DNA from: Bemisia tabaci
Taxonomy: Eukaryota > Arthropoda > Insecta > Hemiptera > Aleyrodidae
Assembly: GCF_918797505.1 (NCBI RefSeq)
Contig: NC_092797.1
Span: forward strand, 25,557,372 to 25,621,371
Reading direction: 5' to 3'
Length of the DNA stretch: 64,000 nucleotides
The notes beneath the pieces are model-generated. The model was not told the origin of the DNA, searched no databases, and worked only from the letters and a program-made list of their open reading frames with translations. The number at the start of each line of letters is the position of its first letter. The stretch's first letter is position 1. Shown here one piece after another: positions 44,385 to 54,959 of the stretch. A program made the position numbers and the translations under genes.

Positions 44385-44627
44385 TACACGGAAAAAATTA
44401 AATTGCTGATTTAACAATTAAATTGCTAAAAAAGTGATTGCAATTTTGCAACGTAGATTTTCCAAATAAAAATGCTACTTTAACCACTATTGTACGCTAA
44501 TCAAACCACGGGGGTGGTTAAAGTTTAAAGTTAAGTTTTTTTGTTGTAAAATCTACGTTGAAACATTGCAGTCACTTTTTTTTTAGCAATTTAAATTTTA
44601 ATCAGCAATTTAATTTTTTTCGTATAG
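44385..44627. mobile_element. Fold-back element W
   Basis: Arms ACACGGAAAAAATTAAATTG and CAATTTAATTTTTTTCGTAT, extended by GCTGATT and AATCAGC, then CAACGTAGATTTT and AAAATCTACGTTG. AT-rich, 243 bp, single copy. Confidence 0.85.
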
Positions 44628-44778
44628 CCTTCGGTTGACAATTTTAAGAGAAAATATTACTTAGTTTTTTAAAAAGGAATTATATAAAACGTTCCTCTTG
44701 TCTTAGAAATAACATGTGTCCCCTTGGTTCAGTCCCATTCATTTAGTCCGAAGACATTTTCACCTATTTGATTTGACA

Positions 44779-45065
44779 CAGCTACGGGCTGATTGTTGAA
44801 ATTGATAGATAAAGCTATAGACAAAGAAGACAGAATGGGTTTGGATCGATCCTATCCTATTGTGGAAGCATGTGATTGTAATGGACATAGGAGGTAGGTA
44901 ATAGACTAACGAACGGCAACCCCCGAGAGATCCTGATAGTTGACTCATCATTAACCCCCTTAGTCTATAAGAACCACCCATCTCAACCAAGAGGATCGCT
45001 CCATACTCCCTATGTCTTCTTATGTTTACAGCTTTGTCTATCAATTCTCAACAATGCACCCCGCA
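44779..45065. mobile_element. Fold-back MITE C2
   Basis: GCTACGGGCTGATTGTTGAA at the left and TCAATTCTCAACAATGCACC with CCGCAG at the right. The interior GGTAGGTAATAGACTAACNA and TTAGTCTATAAGAACCACCC also occurs in C3 and C4. Confidence 0.85.
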
Positions 45066-45100
45066 GGTTTTATTCGTGTCGCTACGGTCCATCTTTTACC

Positions 45101-45335
45101 CACTGGAAAAATAACACATTTGATCTAGATCCAGACTCTTAAAAACATGGACAAGAAAATACGAGAGACTACTCTTGATTCAATCGCATTTTTCCTTACT
45201 GAAGAACCCATCCTCTTAATTGAAGCGGATCTTTCTTTTGATCTGAGCAAAAATCTGACTGAATTCAAGATTATTTTTTCTTGTCAATATTTTCAAGAGT
45301 CTGGACACTACATCCAATGTGCTTTTTTTCCAGTG
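45101..45335. mobile_element. Fold-back MITE A4 (CACTG family, CC duplication)
   Basis: 235 bp, CACTGGAAAAATAACAC at the left and GCTTTTTTTCCAGTG at the right, CC on both flanks. It lies between two copies of the right end of family C. Confidence 0.87.
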
Positions 45336-45451
45336 CCCCCTTACTCTATAAGAACCACTCTTTTCAACCAATAGATCGCTTCCATAGTTCCTATGTCGTC
45401 TTTGTCTACAGCTTTGTCCATAAATTTCAACAATCACCCCGCAAGTCTATT
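45336..45451 (+). repeat. Duplicated right end of family C with its flank
   Basis: CCCCTTACTCTATAAGAACC to ATTTCAACAATCACCCCGCA repeats the right third of C2, and the next bases (ATTTCGTGTCGCTATAG) repeat the sequence that follows C2 at 45070-45090. A duplication of element end plus host flank. Confidence 0.78.
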
Positions 45452-45820
45452 TCGTGTCGCTATAGTGATGAAATTCCTCAAAGGATGGCTACGCAAAAGG
45501 AACCAAAGGATTTTTGCACGGCGGCGGTAGAGGCAGTCTCCAACTTTGCGCTAAAAATCAATTTCCTTGTTATCAGCTCCGATTCGGGGTTTGGCTCGGA
45601 AGGTTCCCGTGCGGCGCGGCGCGGAACGGCGCTTAATCGCGGATTCTCCCTCGTAAATTCCGCCGCTGCACCCTGCTTTTTCATAATCGCTTGAACTTGT
45701 ACAAACACGCGTTAACAGCCTGTTCCTCCCTTTCAATCTTGGCTCCATAAACCGATTTTTAAAGAGGGCTCTAAGGGATGAAATGAGTTGATAATTTTAT
45801 CGCCGCCACTCGACGCCGCA
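45452..45820. other. Unassigned DNA, GC-rich at 45560-45700
   Basis: Overlapping frames on both strands (137 codons on the plus strand from inside A4; 76 and 65 codons on the minus strand) share the CpG-rich block and show no domain. Confidence 0.3.
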
Positions 45821-46279
45821 CAGTGGTTCGAGTCAATAGGAGAGGTCGGACAATATTTGAACTTTAAACGCTCATATTGCCGTGCTGAAGAAGAACGCCG
45901 TATGAACATTCGAGAGTTGCCAAATTTCCTTCGATGAAATGTTCATTTTTGAGGAAAGTTATGAATATCTGTCCTTTAAATTTTCAGAACCTTCAGTTGA
46001 AATTGCGAACAAAATTATATGAAAAATCGGAAGAAAAATATTCATATGTTTACCAGGAAATTCGTGTTTTCTCGTTCTTACGCCGTTTTTCCTTAGCATG
46101 GCAGCATATTTCCGTTTATACAAAACTTTGAGGTTTTCAAAGTGGTTTCATTGGTTTCCTCGTAAAATTTTCTTCTCAAAGCACCTCTTGAAGTACAAAA
46201 TGTGACGAAATTAATATCAAAATTTGAAGTTTTAGTCAAAAATTTCATGTCCGACCTCTTTAGTTGACTCGATCCACTG
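45821..46279. mobile_element. Fold-back MITE X2, split by E4
   Basis: CAGTGGTTCGAGTCAATAGG at the left, CTTTAGTTGACTCGATCCAC at the right. Left (45821-45876) and right (46105-46279) parts join cleanly when aligned to X1: AAACGCT before E4 and TTTCCGTTTATACAAAA after it. Confidence 0.85.
45877..46104. mobile_element. MITE E4 nested in X2, CATA duplication
   Basis: TTGCCGTGCTGAAGAAGAAC at the left, GTTTTTCCTTAGCATGGCAG at the right, CATA at 45873-45876 and 46105-46108. 228 bp. The X1 comparison shows the site before insertion. Confidence 0.88.
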
Positions 46280-46877
46280 CGCGCTGATTCCTTTTCCTCA
46301 GCACCTCACTCTCTCAGCGGCTCGAGACAAGATATATTCGTTCGTAAGAACCATCTTCCTAAGGATCTTCGGCGCAAAAAGGGCGGTTTACGAGACATCA
46401 GCCGAGTAGATACTGGTTGGTTGTCGCGTCTGTCCGCTTTTTTTACAGTGAAAATAGAATAATCTCACGTCGTTTAAAAACACTCTTTGTGAGACTAAGA
46501 TCCCATTCAAGAGGCAGAGAAAGAAAAATCAACTTAATTCAACGGTGAGAAATACCAATAATATCTTCCAAACGTCTCCGCAGATCCCCTTCTCTTCAGT
46601 GTTTACTTATATTGAAGGATTTTTCCAGCCTTCGTTTTTATATTTTTTTATAACATTCAAGAATCAGCAAAATTTTGCATAAATATTGTAGTCTTCGTAC
46701 CCCTTTTGAAATTTAATTTTTTTTTGTGTGTGTCACACTACATGCGGTTTTTTGTTTGAGTCAATTTTGCAACCTTGAGATGAAGTTACGTCTCCTCAAC
46801 ACACTTTATATGCAATACAATATACAATACTTTCGATCTAGGTAAAAATGCTTCGGTCTCGGTAGTTATGTTAAAAT
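46280..46877. other. Unassigned DNA
   Basis: No repeat match and no supported exon. Confidence 0.4.
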
Positions 46878-47151
46878 CATTTCGACGGTGTAACTCCAAA
46901 AATACGTATCTCGGTTGTGGTGTTTTCAAAATATCCACTCCTATTTTGTTTTTTGAGAGGGGACCAATCCAACATTATGGCTTGACACTTTTGCAGAATA
47001 TTCCTGACGTGGAGAAGAAAAAGGATCGAAAGATTTAAAAATGACTTACAGCAGTTTTTTATGTAGAAACTGAAGTACGAGTATGACAGGGTGTCTCATG
47101 CAATGCCGCAAACCGAAATACGCATTTATGCAGTTTCACCATCGATGTGCT
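46878..47151. mobile_element. Fold-back MITE F7
   Basis: ATTTCGACGGTGTAACTCC at the left and CAGTTTCACCATCGATGT at the right, with AATACGTATCTCGGTTGTGG and CAATGCCGCAAACCGAAATA. Distinct subfamily from F4 and F5, closer to F1 and the fragment at 29711. Confidence 0.75.
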
Positions 47152-48496
47152 GTGGGGAATTGATGGAGATTACAAAAAAAATGACCCTAGAACAGTTTAG
47201 GTTACTCAGCTTGTAACTTGTCGCTGCAGTTTAAGAAATTAGTTTTCTTTTACAAATCTCGAAGGGTCTCATCCTCTCTTAAGTTGGCTTAAAGTAACCT
47301 ATATTACAGAGCGTAAAGATCTTATCCTTAAAAATCGATCGCCGAGGTATCTGCACTTCAATTCGAGACACCCTGTATAATTTTGTGGAACTCCCGAGAA
47401 TGTCGGTTACCCGGTGTTTTGGCATTGAAGACATTTAAAATTCACGATGGAAGTGGGATGAATCTGGAGCCCGAAATTATGATATCAGAGGGGTGACTGC
47501 ATGAAATAATGCCGCGCAAAACTAGCGCGTTCGTTGTTTCGCAAGCATTCGAGTTCACCGAATCCATAAATAATATAAGCACGCACGCTCGATTGATACA
47601 CCCCTCCCGCCCCGCCGCAACACTCCAGGCCTGTTTCATACTCGTTAGGCCATAAAAACTTGAAGTAACTTTAACTTGAGTTCGGAACAGTGCACAACTC
47701 CCAAGTTACCTACACCTCGCGTATCTTCACGTCCCGACCCTTTCCCCCTTTGCTCGACGAGGCATAAATTTTAAATTTAGAAGTTGGTTTAGCGCAGTAA
47801 GCACTTTGGTCGCGGTGTAAATACCGCTCATTTTTGCTCGCTGACTCTTTTTTCGTTCAAATTTTAATAATTTCTAATTTGCAGTGGGACGAACTCCAAA
47901 CAAACTTCATTTGTCGGATCAAATTTGCGAAATTGACACCGTAACTTGGCTCCTTGTATGCAGTGCGGTGGGTGTATGCAGTTACTTCCTTATGAGTATG
48001 CATAATGCACCCAAGGACGGAGCGGCGGTGAGAATGAATGGCTGAGCGCAACGAGATTTGTAATTAAGATGCAAGATTTTTGCTACTAATTAAAATTAAG
48101 CGCACCCTTGCTTACCAACTTTCTCGGGCTATTTTTTTCCATTCATGCCAAATGAGCCAAAGTGGCTAATAGGTCGTGGAATCTTCGTTTTGTCCCCTTT
48201 CACTGCCCCGCTGTGCATCTTAAAGCATCGATCTTTACGGTTCGGGGCGGGTGCATAACATCTTACAGTTTGACTTAAATCAGTACAACTTTAATTATAA
48301 TGAATAATCGAGAGTATCTTTGCAACTGAAGATCCCCTTTTCATAGGTTTCTGAAAGAATACGCTAGAACCCTGTCCCATATACGCGCATGATTGAATTG
48401 CCATCATTTCCGCGTATTTTCATCCAGGCCTTTAATGTGTGTGCAGAGAATTGATCCAGGATGTAATTAAAATTTTATCTCAAATATCAACACGTT
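47152..48496. other. Unassigned DNA
   Basis: About 1.3 kb of mostly unique-looking sequence, GC-richer at 47570-47760. No gene supported. Confidence 0.35.
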
Positions 48497-48624
48497 ATTG
48501 GACGTATTTCTATCAAACGGAACTATGTGCATTAAGACATGAGCCCTAAGACCCATAAGAATATGTGCATAACAGGGCTCACGTCATAATGCACATACTT
48601 CCGTTGGATAGAAATACGTTTAAT
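48497..48624. mobile_element. Fold-back MITE K2
   Basis: ATTGGACGTATTTCTATCAA at the left and GATAGAAATACGTTTAAT at the right; AACGGAACTATGTGCATTA pairs with TAATGCACATACTTCCGTT. The central AGACCCATAAGAATATGTGC is the reverse complement of the K1 loop. Confidence 0.88.
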
Positions 48625-48637
48625 TGTAATAAATTGA

Positions 48638-48890
48638 CCGCGTCAAGCAGAGAAGAACCGAGCCACATTAGTTATTGCCAAATTTAAATGAGCGATTTAA
48701 TTTTTTACATAGAAACGGTTGTTCAATTTTTTTTTCAAAATTCAGTGAGTTATCTGCATAGCACGAAGTAAATTCTTTACAATTTTCAAAGGATTCTTAC
48801 AAATGTTTGATTGTAAAAATTAAATTGCCCAGTTAAATTTGGCAATAGCTGATGTAGCTTGATTCCTTTCTACTAAAGGCGGTCCAAATA
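48638..48890. mobile_element. Fold-back element AA1 (empty site for R1)
   Basis: AGCAGAGAAGAACCGAGCCA and TTATTGCCAAATTTAAATGA at the left pair with TTAAATTTGGCAATAGCTGA and TTGATTCCTTTCTACTAAAG at the right. In AA1, TTTTTTACATAGAAACGGTTG is continuous at the position where AA2 carries R1. Confidence 0.8.
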
Positions 48891-49258
48891 TACCCTTGCT
48901 CTTTATGACCTGGGGCTTCTTGGAAACACGTAACCCGCGAGCTACATGTATCTGGTACATAGAAGTTTCAGGTTTAGTTCTACAAATAAACCATAAAAAA
49001 GAATCATAGACATCAAATTGAAAAAGAAACAAAAAATCGAGTGTCGACGAAGGTTTTTTTTTTGACAACTGCCCAAGAAATCCCAAACTAAGCCCCCTTG
49101 ACTCGACTATCTCTGCTGAGGGATTAATAGTGCAAGTGCATACGAGTTATATATACGTCTACAAATACATTCTAAAAAAATATTTACACATCGAATTGAA
49201 AAAAAAAAAGAAATAATCGAGTGTCAACACAGCGCAGATAGTAGAGACGTATTCGGGC
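48891..49258. other. Unassigned DNA with a short duplicated patch
   Basis: ATCGAGTGTC-type text with A-rich tracts occurs at about 49036 and 49215 (AAAAAAGAAA, ATCGAGTGTCNACNA), suggesting a small degenerate duplication. Confidence 0.4.
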
Positions 49259-49475
49259 CTCGTTTTTCAACTTTCCTGCCGAATTTCAGCGATGCCTCAT
49301 GTGCAGCATAGAGAGGAGCGCGAGTTCACGTCTCACGCCATCGCGCCTTCAATTTTCCGCACGCAACACGGACATCAATCGAGCACGAATAGTTGTATCT
49401 CCACGCCGTCTCAAAAAGCGTCCTTTCCTTCGCTCCACTTCCATGTTGTGTTGGTTCCGTTTGTCTTGTTTGTAT
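49259..49475 (-). repeat. Dispersed repeat G6
   Basis: Reverse-strand copy extending further than most: GGGCCTCGTTTTTCAACTTT, GCGCCTTCAATTTTCCGCAC, CACGAATAGTTGTATC, then CTTCCATGTTGTGTTGGTTC, which matches the upstream part of G1 in reverse. Defines the longest extent of the family (about 215 bp). Confidence 0.78.
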
Positions 49476-52400
49476 TAAGAGGGTTCAAAGGCTACGTTGA
49501 TCATTTTAAGAAAAGAAATTTTACTAACTTGCCTTTAAAACACTACTAACATTTAAACACTTGTATTTAGACCTTTAGTATCTTGATCGGTCCTAATACG
49601 GCGAGTCGCATTTTTTTCAAAAGAATACACCGCAAATCGCATTCTTATAGTAATTCAATTCATCTTCAGTTGTCATGTTTTCGAGATATTTATTTCAAAA
49701 CTTAGTTTTATTGACCGAAGCTGTGGGTGAACAAATTGATGACGTCTAAATCCCTCATTAGGGAGCACATTTTATGTTGTCATCCCAGTGAATTTTATAA
49801 TCTCACACAAGCTCCATATAATGAATGTCCAGTTGATACAATCATAATTTGGAGCACAAAATTAAGCCTCCTTTATTTGAATCGCCCTCATCATTTATTG
49901 ATAACAAATATCACGAGGAAATGAACAAAAATCCGCTGAATTCATTAGGCCTACAGTTATCTACGGACTTCTTGGAAACATTTTCCCTCAAATTATATCC
50001 AGACGTTTTCTACCCCTCAATCAAAAAGAACTTACAATAGCTTATAAAAGAACCGATAAATTTATGTAGGTTAGGGCAAAGACTGAGGAGATTACTCTCA
50101 TTAGTACACTTTGAGAATAAATATTACACCTTTATGGATACCATACACTAAAATATAGTTCAATTCTTGAGTCAATAAGAAAAGATAAACTATTCAATGG
50201 AATTTCTGAAAACTGCACTGATTTGTTTACTCCGTCGGTAGAATATTTTGCAAACATTTTAAGATATAATGTTAGCGGAACTCTCCTCAAAAAATAAAAT
50301 ATGAATGGAAATTTCGAAACACCACAATGGAAATACATGATTTCGCACTTCAGCCATCGGAATGTTATAGACGGTGAAAAAGAATTCCTATTCAAATTAA
50401 ACTTGCGGTTATATCCAAAATTCGGTCTCATTTTAGAATACATTCCCATGCTAAGTACTGAAGCAGTTTTATTTAAACAAAAATACCAGTGGAAGAATAC
50501 AGCTGAAAATAATTTTTCTTAAACAAAGGTTTTCTCGAAGAAGTGAGGAATTGCAAGCTAAACATTGATGAGGGGGATGAGGTTACGAAAATCGAGAAGA
50601 AGAGGGAAATGTTCTAATTTCATGGTCGTACTTTTTTCTAGAAGTAACACAATGGTATGGCTTTTAAGATCGTGGTGTGCCCGAGCTAAGAACATGATAA
50701 CGTAAATCTCATTCCGAATTACATGCACCTGCATGTTATGCCTCGTGTGCAGTGATGGCTATCGTAAGTCTATGTGCGTAAGGCGGAAATTGAGTTGGCA
50801 ACGAATTCTTTATCACGGTTTCTTGGGGTCTTTAGGAGAAATTGCAGCACAGGAGTGCCCGCGTTGGTTTTGACCTATTATTTTCATCATCCTAAAATTT
50901 GCTGATGTTGCAATATCAGTCTTCCTTACCACGGAGGATTCTTGGGATAAAGATAATACAGCTAAATATATTGATAATTTACGGTTTTTTCTAATTTTTG
51001 TCCGTATTAAGCTTTTTCCCTGAGTTTGCATTAATCAATGAAATATTAAGTTCAATTGTAATGAAAGGCTGAATTAAGTTCGAAAAGTGAGCCTCTGAGC
51101 TCTAGTAATCCATTCTCACGTTACTGTCAATATGAAAACTGAATCTTTACTTACACACCAACTGACTTTCATTATTCCTTCTTCAATCTATATCTTTGCA
51201 AATTGATTTTTGTCCTCTAATCGGGTTTGGCGAGAAAAATCTCGAAACTTCTTTGAAGCAATGAATGTTAAAAAAAATTCATCAATCATCAAACAAGAAT
51301 GTTATGGATAACTTTATTTTCCTTCAATGCTAAAAAAGGCATTTTCCTTTATTTATTGCATAGCAGTGAGGCATTTGAAAAATGTTATTGAGATTGTCCA
51401 AAGAGATGGGATTTTTTAAGCTTCGGATCCTTTTGTTGTACCCTTAGGATTCTTGGCACTTTATAAGTTGAACCATGAAGAGGCACGTTTAATTTAATCG
51501 CATTGCCGTTCGAAACACACCGTGACTTATCACACTCTCCGTGCGATTTTTTCCCCAACGAGTTGAAGCGAGAATCAACAAGGTTCGATGGTGTTATGGG
51601 TACAACATTTAAAGGGCTCATGTTTCCCGACCCTTGGCGACATAACTGTGCGACAGAATTAGAATAAACTCATCAGAGGTCGAGGAGCGGTCTCAGTTCT
51701 GGCTGTAAATGTGGTTTCAATCCCCATAGCGAGGTTAAGGGTGACTCTGCTAACAGTTAATCAAGGCCAGCTCCATTCTCACCACCTTTGTCCCCCCTGT
51801 TGCCACATAGCTTACCAAATTTCAAAGTTAAGGTTAACGAATCATTTGTATCAATTTAGACAAGCGAAACAACTAAAAACAACTTAACAACTTAAACTTA
51901 GTCCCGGTTTTTTTTTTTACTTTATTTTATGTGTTCTATTTATTACTTGCGGCCTTAGTCCCGATTTAAGTTTTTTTTTTGTCAATGTTTCGATCCGAAT
52001 AAGTTGTTTTTTTGACAAACGTATACCAATCTCGCGTTGAAAGATGGAAAATGCGTGATAATTTCGATCGGCGACGTTATAAAGTTCCTGTTCCATATTA
52101 AATCTTATGAGAGAAAATCAGTCGTCGTCCCTTCCTCAACTATTATTTTTAATAATTTATCTCAACGCTCTCTGGTATCATTTAAAATACATTTTCAGAT
52201 TATAATTCGTTTCATATGAGCCGACCGGATTATGAAAAAAGCCTTTCCTATAAAAACCATTTGACTGTTCTTGAACTTAGTTGATCTCAAATCCACGTTT
52301 TTTAACCATCAAAAACTGGAGTAATCTTAATAAGTTAATTTTGTTTTTTTTTTTGAATGATTTTTGGAAATCTGCAACGGAGGCCTTTAGGTCAATAGGC

Positions 52401-52667
52401 ATTCGGTACTCAAAAGAATGAAAAATCTATCACAAAAGACCCGTTCCATCAGATTTCTAAATTGACTTTTGAAGCTATGTCTACATGTTGAACCAATCGA
52501 TATCAATACAATCTCACCTGTTTGATGTATTGTGTACGATCTGTATTGAACGTAGAGAGTTGCTGTTTGAACAGATCTTATTATTTTTCGCTAATCTACA
52601 TGAATCAAGCATCGCAACACGATTCTATGACTGTTGCAATTGACCCATTACGTTTCAGTCCTTCACC
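49476..52667. other. Repeat-poor AT-rich segment
   Basis: Over 3 kb with almost no fold-back elements. Some short frames read protein-like: on the plus strand 49849-50040 (KPPLFESPSSFIDNKY... to a stop at 50038; no ATG at its start) and 50301-50522 (ATG start). A decayed F-like remnant may overlap 50220-50370. I cannot connect these into a gene model and recognise no domain. Confidence 0.3.
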
Positions 52668-52866
52668 TGCAGCGGGCTGATTGTTGAAGTCTATAGACAA
52701 AGCGATAGAGAAAGAAGATACAAGGAGTATGGAGCGATCCTATTGGTTGAAATCGGTGGTTCTTATAGACTAAGGGAGTAACTGATGGACTAACTATGAG
52801 GTCTTTCATTGGTTGCCGTTAGTTAGTCTATTACTTACGTCCTTTGTCCATTGCAATCACCCGTTT
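52668..52866. repeat. Truncated family C copy C3
   Basis: CTGCAGCGGGCTGATTGTTG, then TCTATAGACAAAGCG, GGAGTATGGAGCGATCCTAT and AGTCTATTACTTACGTCC, matching C2 for about 200 bp. The right terminus is missing; B3 begins three bases later. Confidence 0.75.
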
Positions 52867-52869
52867 TCA

Positions 52870-53283
52870 CACTGAAAAAAAAAAATTCGGTGTATTTACT
52901 AAGAAAAGGGTAAAATTACCAAGGATTCAGGTTTCTATTTGATCCCAGTTTTTTCTTGGTAAAATTACCATTTATGGAATTGGTAATTTTACCGAGGAAT
53001 CTCGGTAAAATGTTTGAACTTTCTCCGTAATTTTACTGGACCTTGGTAAAAACGCCAATATTTTTTATCGACTGGGGTAGCATTACCGAGATAAAATGGC
53101 AAAGTTACCGGGAATTGATTACCAATAAAAGTGGTATTCTTACCTGAAAAAAACAGTAAAAATACTGGTTTTTAGGTAAGTTTATCAGTCTGTCTTGGTA
53201 AAATTACCAATAATTGGTAAAAAAGTGAGAAGGTAAAGGTACCAACGGACCTTGGTGAAAACGCCGAGAATTTTTTTTCAGTG
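52870..53283. mobile_element. Fold-back MITE B3 (CACTG type)
   Basis: 414 bp, opposite orientation to B1 and B2: CACTGAAAAAAAAAAATTCG at the left, CGAGAATTTTTTTTCAGTG at the right. Flanks CA and CG differ at one base of the expected 2-bp duplication. Confidence 0.9.
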
Positions 53284-53695
53284 CGCAAACTGTTCTTTTC
53301 CGGGATAGATTTGGCAAGGGTGCGGGTTGTGCGGCCGTCACGCGTTTGGAAGTTTAAGGTGATCAAACGAGAGCGGGAACTGCTGCATGGTACAATTTTG
53401 AGAAAAGGTTTCCATTAAAAGCTTGATTTCTAGTCAGCGACATGGTCGGCTATCACTCCCACGGTCATCGGAACTGCCCTCCGAGGACCCTCGCCGCGCG
53501 AAAACAGCGCCGCGCTTCCCTTTTAAACATATCTTCGGATTGTTTCTATTCACTAAGCGTCGCTCTCTCGTCTCCTTGATTAAAAAACCTCTGCATTATT
53601 TCTAATGGGCAATCTCGTCAACTGCTGTACTCGTTTTCCACTCTTCGGGACGTAAGCATCGGGCACATAACCACCACCACAACACATGATTCTTC
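53284..53695. other. Unassigned DNA
   Basis: No repeat match. A 60-codon plus-strand frame at 53423-53605 starts with ATG but has no features. Confidence 0.35.
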
Positions 53696-54120
53696 GCTGG
53701 AATTTCACATAGAATGCGGGGCTTACGTTTAAAATCGTAATAATCGACCCGTAAATGAGTGAATAACCCTCACTGGAAAAAAAGTAGCTTGGATGTAGAG
53801 TCCAGACTCTTAAAAACATAGACGAGAAAAAATACTCTTGATTCAATCGGACTTTTTGCTTGAATGAAAAGGAAATCCGCCTAAATCAAGAGGCTCGGCT
53901 CTTTCAATTCGCTGGAATTTCACGTATGCGATGGTTACGTTTAAAATCGTAATAATCGACCCGTAAATGAGTAAAGAACTCTCACTGGAAAAAAAGTCAC
54001 TTGGATCTGGAGTCTAGACTCTTAAAAACATAGACAAGAAAAAATACTCTTGATTTAATCGGACTTTTTGCTTGAATCAAAAGGAAAAATCCGCTTAAAT
54101 CAAGAGGCTCGGCTCTTCGA
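53696..54120 (+). repeat. 215-bp tandem duplication of MITE A half plus flank
   Basis: GCTGGAATTTCAC begins both units (53696 and 53911). Each has TTAAAATCGTAATAATCGAC and CCGTAAATGAGTNAAN, followed by CACTGGAAAAAAAGTNNCTT, the left end of a family A MITE. Unit 1 stops at the MITE midpoint (A5, 53771-53910); unit 2 continues into the complete A6. Host flank and half the transposon were duplicated together. Confidence 0.88.
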
Positions 54121-54210
54121 TTCAACGAAAAATCTGATTGAATCAAGAGCATTTTTTGTCAATATTATAAAGAGTCTGGACTCTAGATCCAAGCGACTTT
54201 TTTTCCAGAG
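53983..54210. mobile_element. Fold-back MITE A6
   Basis: CACTGGAAAAAAAGTCACTT at the left, GACTTTTTTTCCAGAG at the right (the terminal CAGTG is mutated to CAGAG). Both arms carry the TTGGATCTNGAGTC block. Flanks are CT and CA. Confidence 0.85.
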
Positions 54211-54880
54211 CATCACCAATTCATGCGACCTATTCACAACAAAATTTTTGTTTACTTTTGTACAGCTACGATCTCAACGAAGTCAAGTCGAACTTAATAA
54301 TCGCTGGGTTTACTAGAGGCACTATTTTCTGAAGAAAACAGTTGCAGATTTGAAAACTTTAGCTCGGAGCAATATGCTATGCGTATAGATTAAATGTTGT
54401 CTTGTTCTGATTTTTGCTTATTTTACAGAAAGGACATGCAAATTAGTCCATTATAATGCAAAGTGAAAGGCGGATTAAGAAATAGGGATCAAGAGGGTTT
54501 GAATAAGTCTCACCATTCTTAATCGAAATGTCCGCAAAAATTTAATTTTGCATGTGTAATATTGGGGAATTTTACAAATTTAATCTCCTATCCACGATAA
54601 AATAATTCTGACAAAGGATTTTTAGGATACATCATCAAGGCTTAACAGGCATGTGTTAATTTTTGAAACTTCCAACTATTCATCTCTATTGTTCTGCGTA
54701 ACATTTTGATGAGGACACGCGGAAAATGGTTCGAAAACGTTTACCTTGTCATTGGACTCGTTATCTTACTTCTCTCGGTCAAAAAAACTTTGACAATCCT
54801 TGAAAATTCAAAAATTCAGATCATTAGGATTTGGGATTAAATAATTTTTATGCCCACAAATTCGAAAAAGCTCTCGATGA

Positions 54881-54959
54881 ATGTCTAGTTATAGAGTCTT
54901 AATATTTGTCCTCATAATACTTGCATCACATTTTTCTCCATTCTTAGCTCAGAGCCAAG
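54881..54959 (+). CDS. Possible first exon with signal peptide
   Basis: ATG at 54881 opens MSSYRVLIFVLIILASHFSP then FLAQSQ: basic residue, a hydrophobic stretch of about 13 residues, and a plausible cleavage after LAQ. The frame is followed by CCAAGGTATTC, a usable donor (cut before GTATTC at 54960). If not spliced, the frame ends after 62 codons at 55067-55069. A pyrimidine-rich TTTTTGTTGCAG at about 54983-54994 is acceptor-like but too close to pair with this donor. No downstream partner exon found. Confidence 0.22.
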
